A DNA stretch of 64,000 bases, taken from the NCBI RefSeq assembly GCF_003058225.1, contig NZ_QBUG01000001.1, positions 186,001 through 250,000 of the forward strand, given 5' to 3'. The notes beneath the pieces are model-generated. The model did not search any database. It saw only the letters and a list, made by a program, of their open reading frames with translations, and had not been told where the DNA came from. Origin of the DNA: Promicromonospora sp. AC04 (GTDB taxonomy: Bacteria; Actinomycetota; Actinomycetes; Actinomycetales; Cellulomonadaceae). The translations under genes and the position numbers were made by a program. Positions 56,628 through 64,000 of this stretch are shown here, one piece after another; the first letter of the stretch is position 1; the number at the start of each line of letters is the position of its first letter.

Positions 56628-58868
56628 TCAGGCGTCCGCGGGTGCGGTGGCCTCGGCGGCCGGCTCGGCGGCGTCGGCGGACGCCTCCTCGTCGGTGACG
56701 GCGACCAGCGACAGCTTGCCCCGCGGGTCGATCTCGCCGATCTCGACCTGGACCTTCTGGCCGATGGACAGGACGTCGTCGACGTTCTCGACGCGCTTGC
56801 CGCCCACGAGCTTGCGGATCTGGCTGATGTGCAGCAGACCGTCCTTGCCCGGGGAGAGCGAGATGAAGGCGCCGAACGACGTCGTCTTGACGACGGTTCC
56901 GACGAACCGCTCGCCCACCTCGGGGACGTGCGGGTTGGCGATCGCGTTGATCGCCGCGCGGGCGGCCTCGGCCGAAGGGCCGTCGGTGGCACCGATGTAG
57001 ACCGTGCCGTCGTCCTCGATGGAGATGTCCGCGCCCGTCTCCTCCTGGATCTGGTTGATCATCTTGCCCTTCGGCCCGATGACCTCGCCGATCTTGTCGA
57101 CGGGGACCTTCACCGTGATGACGCGCGGGGCGTTCGGGGACATCTCGTCGGGCGTGTCGATCGCCTCGTCGAGCACCTCGAGGATGGTCAGGCGGGCGTC
57201 GCGGGCCTGGCCCAGCGCGGCGGCCAGCACCGAGGCGGGGATGCCGTCGAGCTTGGTGTCGAGCTGGATGGCGGTGACGAACTCCTTGGTACCGGCGACC
57301 TTGAAGTCCATGTCGCCGAACGCGTCCTCGGCGCCCAGGATGTCCGTCATCGCGGCGTAGCGGGTCTCGCCGTCCACGGTGTCGGACACGAGGCCCATCG
57401 CGATACCGGCGACCGCCGCGCGCAGCGGCACACCGGCGTTCAGCAGGGACAGCGTGCTCGCGCACACGGAACCCATGGAGGTCGAACCGTTCGAGCCGAG
57501 AGCCTCGGACACCTGGCGGATCGCGTACGGGAACTCCTCGCGGCTCGGCAGGACCGGGACCAGGGCACGCTCGGCGAGCGCGCCGTGGCCGATCTCGCGG
57601 CGCTTCGGGCTGCCCACGCGGCCCGTCTCACCGGTCGAGTACGGCGGGAAGTTGTAGTTGTGCATGTAGCGCTTGCGCGTCTCCGGACCGAGCGAGTCGA
57701 TCTGCTGCTCCATGCGGAGCATGTTCAGCGTGGTGACACCCAGGATCTGGGTCTCGCCGCGCTCGAAGATGGCGGAGCCGTGCACGCGGGGCAGCACCTC
57801 GACCTCGGCCGAGAGGGTGCGGATGTCCGCGAGCCCGCGGCCGTCGATGCGGACGCCGTCGGTCAGCACGCGCTGACGGACGAGCTTCTTCTGCAGCGAG
57901 CGGAAGGCAGCCGACAGCTCCTTCTCGCGACCCTCGAACTGGGCGTCGAGCTGCTCATGCAGGCCGGCCTTGATCTCGTCGAGGGTGTTCTCGCGCTGCT
58001 GCTTGTCCGCGACGGTGAGCGCGTCGCGCGTCGGCGCGGCCACGGCCGCCTCGACGGCGGCGAAGGCGTCGTCCTGGTAGTCCGGGAAGAGCGGGAACTC
58101 CTGCGTCTCCTTGGCGGACTGCGCGGCGAGCGCTGCCTGAGCGTCGCACAGGGCCTTGATGAACGGCTTGGCCGCCTCGATGCCCTCGGCGACGACCGCC
58201 TCGTTCGGAGCCGCGACACCCTCGTTCTTGATGAGGGTCCAGGCGTTGTCGGTGGCCTCGGCCTCGATCATGGCGATCGCGACGTCGTCACCGACGACAC
58301 GGCCGGCCACGACCATGTCGAAGACCGCGCGCTCCTTGTCGGAGTACTTGGGGAACGCGACCCACTGGCCGTCGACCAGCGCGATGCGGACCGCGCCGAC
58401 CGGGCCGTCGAACGGCAGGCCGGAGATCTGGGTCGACGCCGACGCGGCGTTGATCGCCAGCGTGTCGTACGCGTCGTCGGGGTGCAGCGCCATGACCGTG
58501 ATGACGATCTGGACCTCGTTGCGCAGGCCCTTGACGAACAGGGGGCGCAGCGGACGGTCGGTCAGGCGGCAGGTCAGGATCGCGTCGGTCGACGGGCGGC
58601 CCTCGCGGCGGAAGAACGAGCCGGGGATACGGCCCGCGGCGTACATCCGCTCCTCGACGTCCACCGTCAGCGGGAAGAAGTCGAACTGGTCCTTGGGGTG
58701 CTTGCCGGCCGCGGTGGTCGACAGCAGCATGGTCTCGCCGTCGAGGTACGCGGCGACTGCGCCGGCGGCCTGCTTGGCGAGGCGTCCGGTCTCGAACCGG
58801 ACGGTACGGGTGCCGAAGCGACCGTTGTCGATAACGGCCTCGGCGAACTGGATCTCGGGACCCTCCAC
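56628..58868 (-). CDS. pnp: Polyribonucleotide nucleotidyltransferase (PNPase)
   Basis: A 746-residue 3'-5' phosphorolytic RNase. Two RNase PH domains (about 15-150 and 340-555), with [16 protein letters not shown] and [25 protein letters not shown], a KH domain (about 575-635, [24 protein letters not shown]) and an S1 domain (about 640-715) are all present. GTG at 58868 has AGGAGG six bases upstream. It follows rpsO by 222 bp with a terminator and a leader hairpin between. Confidence 0.97.
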   Translation of the reverse strand: MEGPEIQFAEAVIDNGRFGTRTVRFETGRLAKQAAGAVAAYLDGETMLLSTTAAGKHPKDQFDFFPLTVDVEERMYAAGRIPGSFFRREGRPSTDAILTCRLTDRPLRPLFVKGLRNEVQIVITVMALHPDDAYDTLAINAASASTQISGLPFDGPVGAVRIALVDGQWVAFPKYSDKERAVFDMVVAGRVVGDDVAIAMIEAEATDNAWTLIKNEGVAAPNEAVVAEGIEAAKPFIKALCDAQAALAAQSAKETQEFPLFPDYQDDAFAAVEAAVAAPTRDALTVADKQQRENTLDEIKAGLHEQLDAQFEGREKELSAAFRSLQKKLVRQRVLTDGVRIDGRGLADIRTLSAEVEVLPRVHGSAIFERGETQILGVTTLNMLRMEQQIDSLGPETRKRYMHNYNFPPYSTGETGRVGSPKRREIGHGALAERALVPVLPSREEFPYAIRQVSEALGSNGSTSMGSVCASTLSLLNAGVPLRAAVAGIAMGLVSDTVDGETRYAAMTDILGAEDAFGDMDFKVAGTKEFVTAIQLDTKLDGIPASVLAAALGQARDARLTILEVLDEAIDTPDEMSPNAPRVITVKVPVDKIGEVIGPKGKMINQIQEETGADISIEDDGTVYIGATDGPSAEAARAAINAIANPHVPEVGERFVGTVVKTTSFGAFISLSPGKDGLLHISQIRKLVGGKRVENVDDVLSIGQKVQVEIGEIDPRGKLSLVAVTDEEASADAAEPAAEATAPADA

Positions 58869-58940
58869 GGGTGCCCTCCTTCTGTTGGGTGTGTTCTCTT
58901 GGAACGCCCCCGTGCCTGGCGGTCATCGATCGAGGCCTAC

Positions 58941-58969
58941 CGAACCCCCGCTCGCGAGCGGGGCGTTCG
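58941..58969 (-). other. Leader hairpin of pnp
   Basis: 58941-58953 and 58956-58969 form a 13-bp stem with one bulge and a two-base loop, centred on a perfect CCCGCTCGCGAGCGGG palindrome. In enterobacteria pnp is autoregulated through a leader stem; a similar role here is inference. Confidence 0.4.
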
Positions 58970-59047
58970 GGAAGCCACTACCGAGGACCGGACGAGGTCA
59001 CGGGCGGCGTGGTCAAGCTGTTGTACTGCTACAGCATCTCACCAGAC

Positions 59048-59077
59048 CAGCCCGGCCCCCGCATGGGGGCCGGGCTG
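59048..59077 (-). terminator. Terminator of rpsO
   Basis: A perfect 13-bp stem (59048-59060 with 59065-59077) with loop GCAT, 13 bp after the rpsO stop. Confidence 0.75.
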
Positions 59078-59090
59078 GGAGGTGGGATGG

Positions 59091-59360
59091 TCAGCGGCGC
59101 AGGCCGAGCTTGTCGACCAGTGCGCGGTAGCGCTCGATGTCGATCCCCTTGAGGTAACCCTGGAGACGACGGCGCTGGCCCACGAGGAGCAGCAGACCAC
59201 GACGGCTGTGGTGGTCGTGCTTGTGCTCCTTCAGGTGCTCGGTCAGGTCCTTGATGCGCTGCGTGAGGAGCGCGATCTGCACCTCCGGCGAACCCGAGTC
59301 GCCCGGCTTGGTTCCGTACTCGGAAATGATCTGCTGCTTGGTGGCAGTGTCGAGCGGCAT
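59091..59360 (-). CDS. rpsO: 30S ribosomal protein S15
   Basis: An 89-residue primary rRNA-binding protein of the small subunit. [51 protein letters not shown] is nearly universal. ATG at 59360 has AAGGAGA upstream. The usual upstream genes (ribF, truB) are not here; instead a small membrane-protein gene and a peroxidase gene precede it. Confidence 0.98.
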   Translation of the reverse strand: MPLDTATKQQIISEYGTKPGDSGSPEVQIALLTQRIKDLTEHLKEHKHDHHSRRGLLLLVGQRRRLQGYLKGIDIERYRALVDKLGLRR

Positions 59361-59445
59361 GGCTCTCCTTCGGTGTTGTTGCGCGGTGCTCCGGGACTCA
59401 TTCACCGGGGCGCTCTGGATCCGCGGCCGTTCTGACGGCGATACA

Positions 59446-59454
59446 ACATTACCA
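59446..59454 (-). promoter_or_regulatory. Extended -10 promoter of rpsO
   Basis: TG-G-TAATGT on the minus strand (59454-59446), about 86 bp before the ATG. No convincing -35 lies 16-18 bp further upstream. Confidence 0.4.
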
Positions 59455-59549
59455 GTGCTGGGCCCTGCCGCCCGACGACGGCCGCCCCGCAAGCTGTGAC
59501 GTCACCCGCACACGCCGAGGAACATCTTGAGCTCCGCTCCTGCGCCTTC

Positions 59550-60047
59550 TCAACGCCCCCTGCGGTGAACGCTCGGGTCTCCATATGAAGCACGGATCTG
59601 GCTCAGCCGGTCCGAATACTCGTCCTCAGTGAGCCACGGCTCGCGAGCCAGCTTTACGACCCGCCCGGTCTCGCTGTCGACGTAGTCGACCTCAGGTGGC
59701 GTCACCATGAAGTTGGGTTCGTACTTCGCCGTCGAGTAACCGAGAGCCCGCTCCGAATCCGCGCAGTTTGCTCGCAGGGGGAGGACCATGCGCCCACCCA
59801 CGATCATGACGCCTCCCGCAAGCCACGACGGAAGCCCGACGATCCCGGCGACCCACCAGATCCACGGCCCGTACCTGAGGCCATCGAACTGAGAAAGCGC
59901 CACCATGCTGCCAGCCAGGCCGATGAACACGAGCAGCCCGGGAACGCCGATGCGATACAGCCTCCGGAGGATCCGGTCCCAGTCATGGACCGACCGTCCG
60001 GGGAGCATCTCCAACTCGATGTCGGGGCGCCACGACTCAGCCGTCAC
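59550..60047 (-). CDS. Hypothetical two-span membrane protein
   Basis: A 165-residue protein with two membrane helices (about 31-52, VPGLLVFIGLAGSMVALSQF, and about 60-83, IWWVAGIVGLPSWLAGGVMIV). The N-terminus is soluble (RPDIELEMLPGRSVHDWDRILRRLYRI) and the C-terminal 80 residues are hydrophilic with YVDSETGRVVKLAREPWLTEDEYSDRL. I do not recognise the family. GTG at 60047 is leaderless-like (TACGTT six bases upstream). It lies 42 bp after the peroxidase gene stop. Confidence 0.65.
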   Translation of the reverse strand: MTAESWRPDIELEMLPGRSVHDWDRILRRLYRIGVPGLLVFIGLAGSMVALSQFDGLRYGPWIWWVAGIVGLPSWLAGGVMIVGGRMVLPLRANCADSERALGYSTAKYEPNFMVTPPEVDYVDSETGRVVKLAREPWLTEDEYSDRLSQIRASYGDPSVHRRGR

Positions 60048-60053
60048 CGGCGC

Positions 60054-60059
60054 AACGTA
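60054..60059 (-). promoter_or_regulatory. -10 element of the two-span membrane protein gene (leaderless)
   Basis: TACGTT on the minus strand, six bases before the GTG at 60047. Confidence 0.45.
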
Positions 60060-60089
60060 CCAGTTGGATGCGTTGCGCCGGTGCGGGCC

Positions 60090-61973
60090 TCACGCCCCGT
60101 CGTGCCCCGCGTAGCCGTCGCCGGCGCGGCGGAACTCCGGCTCTCCGGCGGCGTCCCGGCCGATCGGGAAGACTCCCGCGAACGCCAGGAGGTCCGGGAT
60201 CGTCGTGATGAGGCGCCGGTCCTCGAACCGGACGCCGTAGGCCGGCGTCCAGTCGCGACCGGGGCGGCGCATGAACGACTCGTCGTCCAGCCGCAGCAGG
60301 TAAAGGAACGTCTCCACGAGGATGCGGCTGCCGACCTCGCCCAGGAAGTTGCCGTTGCCCTGGACCTCGGCCTCCTTGAGCACGTAGTACCACAGGGGCG
60401 TGCCGTCGAGGTCGTCGAGCGCCGCCACCACCTCGGGCGACGCGTTCTGCCGGAGCTGCTCCGGAGTGAGCGGACGGACCCGCAGCTCCTGGGCCACCGC
60501 CTCCCCCGTAGGGATCGCCAGCATGTACCCGCGCAGCAGGTTGCGCTTCGCGAGATGCTTGAGCAACTCCTTGATGGGTTCGGGGGCCGAGTTGCCCTCG
60601 TTGAGCAGATCGCCGAGGCCGTCCGCCAGGAACGGGTCGATCTTGCGAGCCATGCGGAACGTCAGGGGGTCGCCCTTGTCAGTGAGCCGGGGCCACTCGA
60701 CGGGCCAGTTCGACGGCAGGGCGGGGAACGGGCCCAGGCCCTCGGGCGCGAGCCCACCGTTGCCGGTGAACCGGAACAGATCCTCGAGCCTCGCCACCCC
60801 GCCGGGACCGTTCCCCGTGAAGTTGACGTTGAAGTCGTAGGCGCCGCGCACCATCGAGTGCCCGAACCGGAACGCCGCCACTGCGAACTCCAGCGGCATC
60901 GCCACCCGGCGCGCGGGCCGGAACAGCCTCGGCCCCGTGGCCAGGACGGAGTCGAGCACACCGGGCTTGGTGAGGGTACGCAGGTAGTCGTGCACCACCA
61001 GCCACTGGTAGTGGAACCGGACGAGCTGCTGCGCGCGGTCGAACAGCTCGCGCTCGGTCGTGGCGGACCACGGCTCGTGCTGGGCCACCCAGTCCACGAC
61101 GGCGTTGTGGAACCGGATCATCGCCACGTGGAACTGCGCCACCACGAGGTTTTCGTCGTTGCGGCTGTCCGGGATCAGCGGCATGCGCTCGCTGCCCGGC
61201 TCCGCGCTGCGCGGCAGGTCGCGCTGCGGGTCGTCACCGGGTGCCACGAGCGAGAACGGCCCGATGGGGTCGGTGCCGATCCGGCCGAGCCGCAGCTTGG
61301 CCGAGCCGGGCACGTAAGCGGCCTCGCTCCGGGTGGTGCCGCGGTCCTTCTCGCCCTCGAACCGCGGGCCCGAGCCGTACAGGCTGTCGAGATCGAGCAG
61401 CGGGACGCGCCCGTTGTGCAGACTGCTCCGGACGTCGTCCGGCTCGAACGCACGGAACGGCTCGCTCACGATGTCGCCGAGGGCCTGGTCGCCGTGCGGT
61501 CCGGTGCCGTCGTCGGGGCCGTTCGTATTGAGCGTGATGTCGTGGTCGATGAACTGACCCCAATAGGTGTAGATCGACGGGATCGTGGAGTCGCGCGGGG
61601 GCGCCGGCGGCGCTCCAGGAGCCGGCGCAGGTCCCGGCGCCGACTCGATCATGCCGGCGCCGAGCCGCACTAGAGCGGCCCGGGTCGCATCGAGGTGCTC
61701 GCCATCGGGCAGATGCCCATCAGGGAAGTTCTCGGCCAGGTTGCGCAGCAGGTAGTCGAACGACGTCGTCGCGTCGAACCGGCGCTCGCGCAGGTCGCGA
61801 CGCACCGCTTCCTCGGTGCGCGGCATGAGCGTCGCCGTGCTGTCGCGCGAGACCGCCTGAGCGTTCACGTTGACGTCGGCGGGCACGAACACACCGCCGT
61901 GCCCGATACGACGAACCGTGCGGCCGGCCGGCGACTGCGCCAGGCTGCCGCCCCCGTTCGGATTCTGGACCAT
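60090..61973 (-). CDS. Animal-type haem peroxidase (peroxidase/cyclooxygenase superfamily)
   Basis: A 627-residue member of the peroxidase-cyclooxygenase superfamily, which includes myeloperoxidase and prostaglandin synthase. Distal His is in YWGQFIDHDITL (about 144); proximal His in FRFGHSMVRGAYDFN (about 372). RNDENLVVAQFHVAMIRFHNAVVD (about 271-294) is the conserved helix before the active site, and VPLLDLDSLYG (about 190-200) recalls the calcium-site region. No signal peptide is seen. ATG at 61973 has AAGGAG upstream. The reaction (halide, phenol or fatty-acid oxidation) is unknown. Confidence 0.88.
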   Translation of the reverse strand: MVQNPNGGGSLAQSPAGRTVRRIGHGGVFVPADVNVNAQAVSRDSTATLMPRTEEAVRRDLRERRFDATTSFDYLLRNLAENFPDGHLPDGEHLDATRAALVRLGAGMIESAPGPAPAPGAPPAPPRDSTIPSIYTYWGQFIDHDITLNTNGPDDGTGPHGDQALGDIVSEPFRAFEPDDVRSSLHNGRVPLLDLDSLYGSGPRFEGEKDRGTTRSEAAYVPGSAKLRLGRIGTDPIGPFSLVAPGDDPQRDLPRSAEPGSERMPLIPDSRNDENLVVAQFHVAMIRFHNAVVDWVAQHEPWSATTERELFDRAQQLVRFHYQWLVVHDYLRTLTKPGVLDSVLATGPRLFRPARRVAMPLEFAVAAFRFGHSMVRGAYDFNVNFTGNGPGGVARLEDLFRFTGNGGLAPEGLGPFPALPSNWPVEWPRLTDKGDPLTFRMARKIDPFLADGLGDLLNEGNSAPEPIKELLKHLAKRNLLRGYMLAIPTGEAVAQELRVRPLTPEQLRQNASPEVVAALDDLDGTPLWYYVLKEAEVQGNGNFLGEVGSRILVETFLYLLRLDDESFMRRPGRDWTPAYGVRFEDRRLITTIPDLLAFAGVFPIGRDAAGEPEFRRAGDGYAGHDGA

Positions 61974-62071
61974 TGGTAACTCCTTCGCTGGGGTGAAGGT
62001 CATCCACCTGACACGGAGGGGCGCGAGCCGCGGCCGCGTACCGATTCGCGTGGGTGAATCCCCCGGCGGAG

Positions 62072-63604
62072 TCAGCGGGAGGCGCGGTACACGGCCAGAA
62101 CAGCGGCCGTCACCTGCGCGACGACGAGCCCCGGCGTCACGCCCGACACCACCGCCCACGCGAGCGGGATGGTGCCGAGCAGCGCCACGTCCGGCCCCTT
62201 CAGCTGGTGCAGCACCAGCCCCGTCGGGAAGGCCCCGGCCGGCGTGGCGCTCATCGGCACGTCCCACGGCACCGGCCCGCGGTAGGCCGCCCGGACCGCA
62301 GCCGCCCCGAGCACGACGGCGGCGGGGGCGGCCACCGCGATCCACTGCCCACCGCCGCTCACCACCGCGACAAGCACCAGCACGACGACGGCGGCCAGCA
62401 CCGGCCATACCGTGCGGACGGCGCGCGTGGTCCGGGCGCCCAGCGGCACCAGGGAGTCCAGGCGCGGGTTCTCCCCCGCCGCCCGTAGCCCTCCGGCGCC
62501 CGAGAGCGCCCCGGCGTACCCCACGCAGGCGAGGACCGCCCACAGCCCGATCCCGGCGGAGAGCACGGGCACCTGCACGGCCACGGCCCCGGCGGCGGCC
62601 AGCGCGACCAGTCCGGCGAGGGCGGCGGGCGAGCGCAACAGGAGGGTGGCGTCGGCCGCCAGCAGAGCACTGACCGGGCCGCGCGCGGTCCCCGGCACCC
62701 AGCGGAAGGCGCGCGACGCCGTCGGCCCCGCGCCCAGGGCCCGGGTCACGCCGCCGCCGTCGAGCGAGAGCAGGGCCGCCGAGGCCTGCATGGTCGCCGA
62801 CGCGCGGGCGCGCAGCTCGCCGGCCCGGAGCCGGTCCAGGCGTCTCGCCCAGGCCACGAGGGCGACGCCACCGGCCACGCCCAGCGCCGCGGGCACGTCC
62901 CACGGCACGGCCCAGGCGCCCCATGCGGGGGCCCACAGCGCGAGGCCGAGGCCGGCCACCGGCACCGCAGCGAGCAGGACTTCGAGCACCCTGCCCAGCC
63001 AGCTGCCCGACGCCCCGCCCGTCACCTGCAGCACGCCCGCCCCCGCTACGACGACGAGCCCGAGCGACCCGCCGAGCGCGGCGTCCGCAGCGATCCCGGC
63101 GAGGCCGACACCCACGAAGGCCGCGGGCACACCGCCCACGACCAGCCCCGCGCCGACCCCGACGAGCACCGAGCGGACCACAGAGGGCGAGACCAGCCCA
63201 GCCCGGTCGGCCGGGGTCGGGACCCACCAGCGCACCCCGGCGGCAGGCAGGCCCGCCGGCCCCAGACGCAGCGCGAGCACCGCGCCCGCGACCACCGCGA
63301 GGGCGAGCACCAGGGCCTGGACCAGGCCAGGCCCGAGCCCGAACCGGGTGGCGTCGGACTCGAGCAGCTCCCGCACGGGGGCGCCGAACCCCCACACGTA
63401 CAGCGCGACGAGCGCGAGCGAGATCACCACCTCGCCGACGTCCAACGCCACCCGGCCCGGATCGGTCGGCAGGTTGTGCGCCCGGACCCGCGCGGTCAGA
63501 CGACGCAGCTCGGCGCCGGTGAAGCGTTCGTCGTCGACGCCGACGAGCCGCGGGCGCCCTGGCGCGGCGTCGTCGATCCCGGCATCGGCAGCCTCGCCCG
63601 TCAC
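62072..63604 (-). CDS. DUF6297-type ABC exporter membrane protein
   Basis: A 510-residue membrane protein with about 12-14 spans behind a soluble N-terminal 50 residues (VDDERFTGAELRRLTARVRAHNL). Long Val/Ala/Leu/Gly spans alternate with short basic loops; MSATPAGAFPTGLVLHQLKGPD is near the C-terminus. Composition and the coupled ATPase gene (four-base overlap) fit the DUF6297 permeases of actinobacterial ABC exporters. Exported substrate unknown. Confidence 0.75.
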   Translation of the reverse strand: MTGEAADAGIDDAAPGRPRLVGVDDERFTGAELRRLTARVRAHNLPTDPGRVALDVGEVVISLALVALYVWGFGAPVRELLESDATRFGLGPGLVQALVLALAVVAGAVLALRLGPAGLPAAGVRWWVPTPADRAGLVSPSVVRSVLVGVGAGLVVGGVPAAFVGVGLAGIAADAALGGSLGLVVVAGAGVLQVTGGASGSWLGRVLEVLLAAVPVAGLGLALWAPAWGAWAVPWDVPAALGVAGGVALVAWARRLDRLRAGELRARASATMQASAALLSLDGGGVTRALGAGPTASRAFRWVPGTARGPVSALLAADATLLLRSPAALAGLVALAAAGAVAVQVPVLSAGIGLWAVLACVGYAGALSGAGGLRAAGENPRLDSLVPLGARTTRAVRTVWPVLAAVVVLVLVAVVSGGGQWIAVAAPAAVVLGAAAVRAAYRGPVPWDVPMSATPAGAFPTGLVLHQLKGPDVALLGTIPLAWAVVSGVTPGLVVAQVTAAVLAVYRASR

Positions 63605-64000
63605 CGGAAGCCCGCCAGCACACCGGGCGCGTCGGACGGCCGCAGCAGCACGGCGTCGTCGTCCGACAGGTGCAGCGCGCTCGCACCGGTCGCGGCGAGG
63701 AGCCGGTCGTCGTGCGTGGCGAACAGGACCGCCGTGCCTGCGTCGGCCTCCGCACGCAGCGTGTCGCCGAGCCGTGCGCGCATGGCGGTGTCGAGTCGCT
63801 GCTCCGGCTCGTCGAGCACGAGCAGGTCCCGCGGCCGCACCAGGGCGCTCGCCAGCAGGAACCGGCGGCGCTGCCCGGACGACAGGGTGTGCGGCATGGC
63901 ACTGCCGTGCCCGGCGATGCCCACGTGGTCGAGCACGCGGTCGGTGACGGCGCCCGCTTCGGGCACGCCGTGGCCGCGGGCGGTGAGCACGAGGTGCTCG
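63601..64000 (-). CDS. ABC transporter ATP-binding protein, C-terminal part (cut by window edge)
   Basis: The visible 133 residues hold the ABC signature HTLSSGQRRRFLLASAL, Walker B LLVLDEPEQRLD and the H-loop FATHDD. The signature is LSSGQ rather than LSGGQ, and the residue after the Walker B DEP is Glu-Gln, unlike the usual TSGLD or TNHLD. Walker A lies beyond position 64000. Its stop overlaps the DUF6297 start, so the two form one exporter. Confidence 0.85.
   Translation of the reverse strand, partial: EHLVLTARGHGVPEAGAVTDRVLDHVGIAGHGSAMPHTLSSGQRRRFLLASALVRPRDLLVLDEPEQRLDTAMRARLGDTLRAEADAGTAVLFATHDDRLLAATGASALHLSDDDAVLLRPSDAPGVLAGFR

Overview
The window comes from a chromosome of very GC-rich DNA with strong G/C bias at third codon positions, frequent GTG starts, GTGA/ATGA start-stop overlaps and many apparently leaderless genes. 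Gene content (glutamate-type ABC transporter, ClgR, DUF3046-recA-recX, lhr-nei, RNase J-dapA, rpsO-pnp-M16 peptidase-dapB, pgsA-cinA-clgR) is that of an actinobacterium. The general look (1.7 kaa Lhr, DUF4328/DUF998 membrane proteins, ABC sugar uptake with GH13) suggests Micrococcales, perhaps Cellulomonadaceae/Promicromonosporaceae; that rank is inference.

Layout. 1-5.3 kb: minus-strand alpha-glucoside uptake and hydrolysis locus (LacI repressor, GH13 glucosidase, binding lipoprotein, two permeases, the last cut by the window edge) with a large palindrome before the repressor gene. 5.4-11 kb: hflX, an acetyltransferase, an RsmC-like methyltransferase, dapF-miaA and a dioxygenase-like protein. 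11.1-14.4 kb: five-gene plus-strand cluster of two YbjN proteins, a WXG100-like protein, a possible EspG-like partner and a small membrane protein. 14.4-19.8 kb: miaB and the gluABCD glutamate transporter, followed by a very strong hairpin that runs into eight copies of a 16-bp repeat. 20-29.3 kb: DNA maintenance (recX, recA with a LexA box inside its promoter, DUF3046, giant helicase Lhr, Nei-type glycosylase). 29.4-35.3 kb: clgR, cinA, pgsA, CapA-like lipoprotein, ftsK. 35.4-38.3 kb: membrane protein/TetR pair around a clean operator, an adenine deaminase-like enzyme and a DUF4328 protein.

38.4-42.6 kb holds a divergent HSP90-family ATPase translationally coupled to a TPR-rich protein, the least explained module here together with the WXG100 cluster. 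42.7-44.2 kb: DUF998 and DUF4328 membrane proteins. 44.5-49.3 kb: RNase J, dapA, rraA and an aldehyde dehydrogenase. 49.5-53.9 kb: azlC-azlD amino-acid exporter, GNAT, an orphan protein, an MFS transporter and a methyltransferase. 53.8-59.4 kb: TPR membrane protein, dapB, M16 peptidase, pnp, rpsO. 59.5-64 kb: small membrane protein, a bacterial animal-type haem peroxidase and the start of an ABC exporter (DUF6297-type permease and ATPase).

Three lysine/diaminopimelate genes (dapF, dapA, dapB) lie at separate places. No tRNA, rRNA, CRISPR array, insertion sequence or integrase was recognised. About seventeen genes carry a TANNNT hexamer exactly 6-7 nt before their start codon and lack a Shine-Dalgarno sequence, so leaderless transcription seems to be a main mode of expression.
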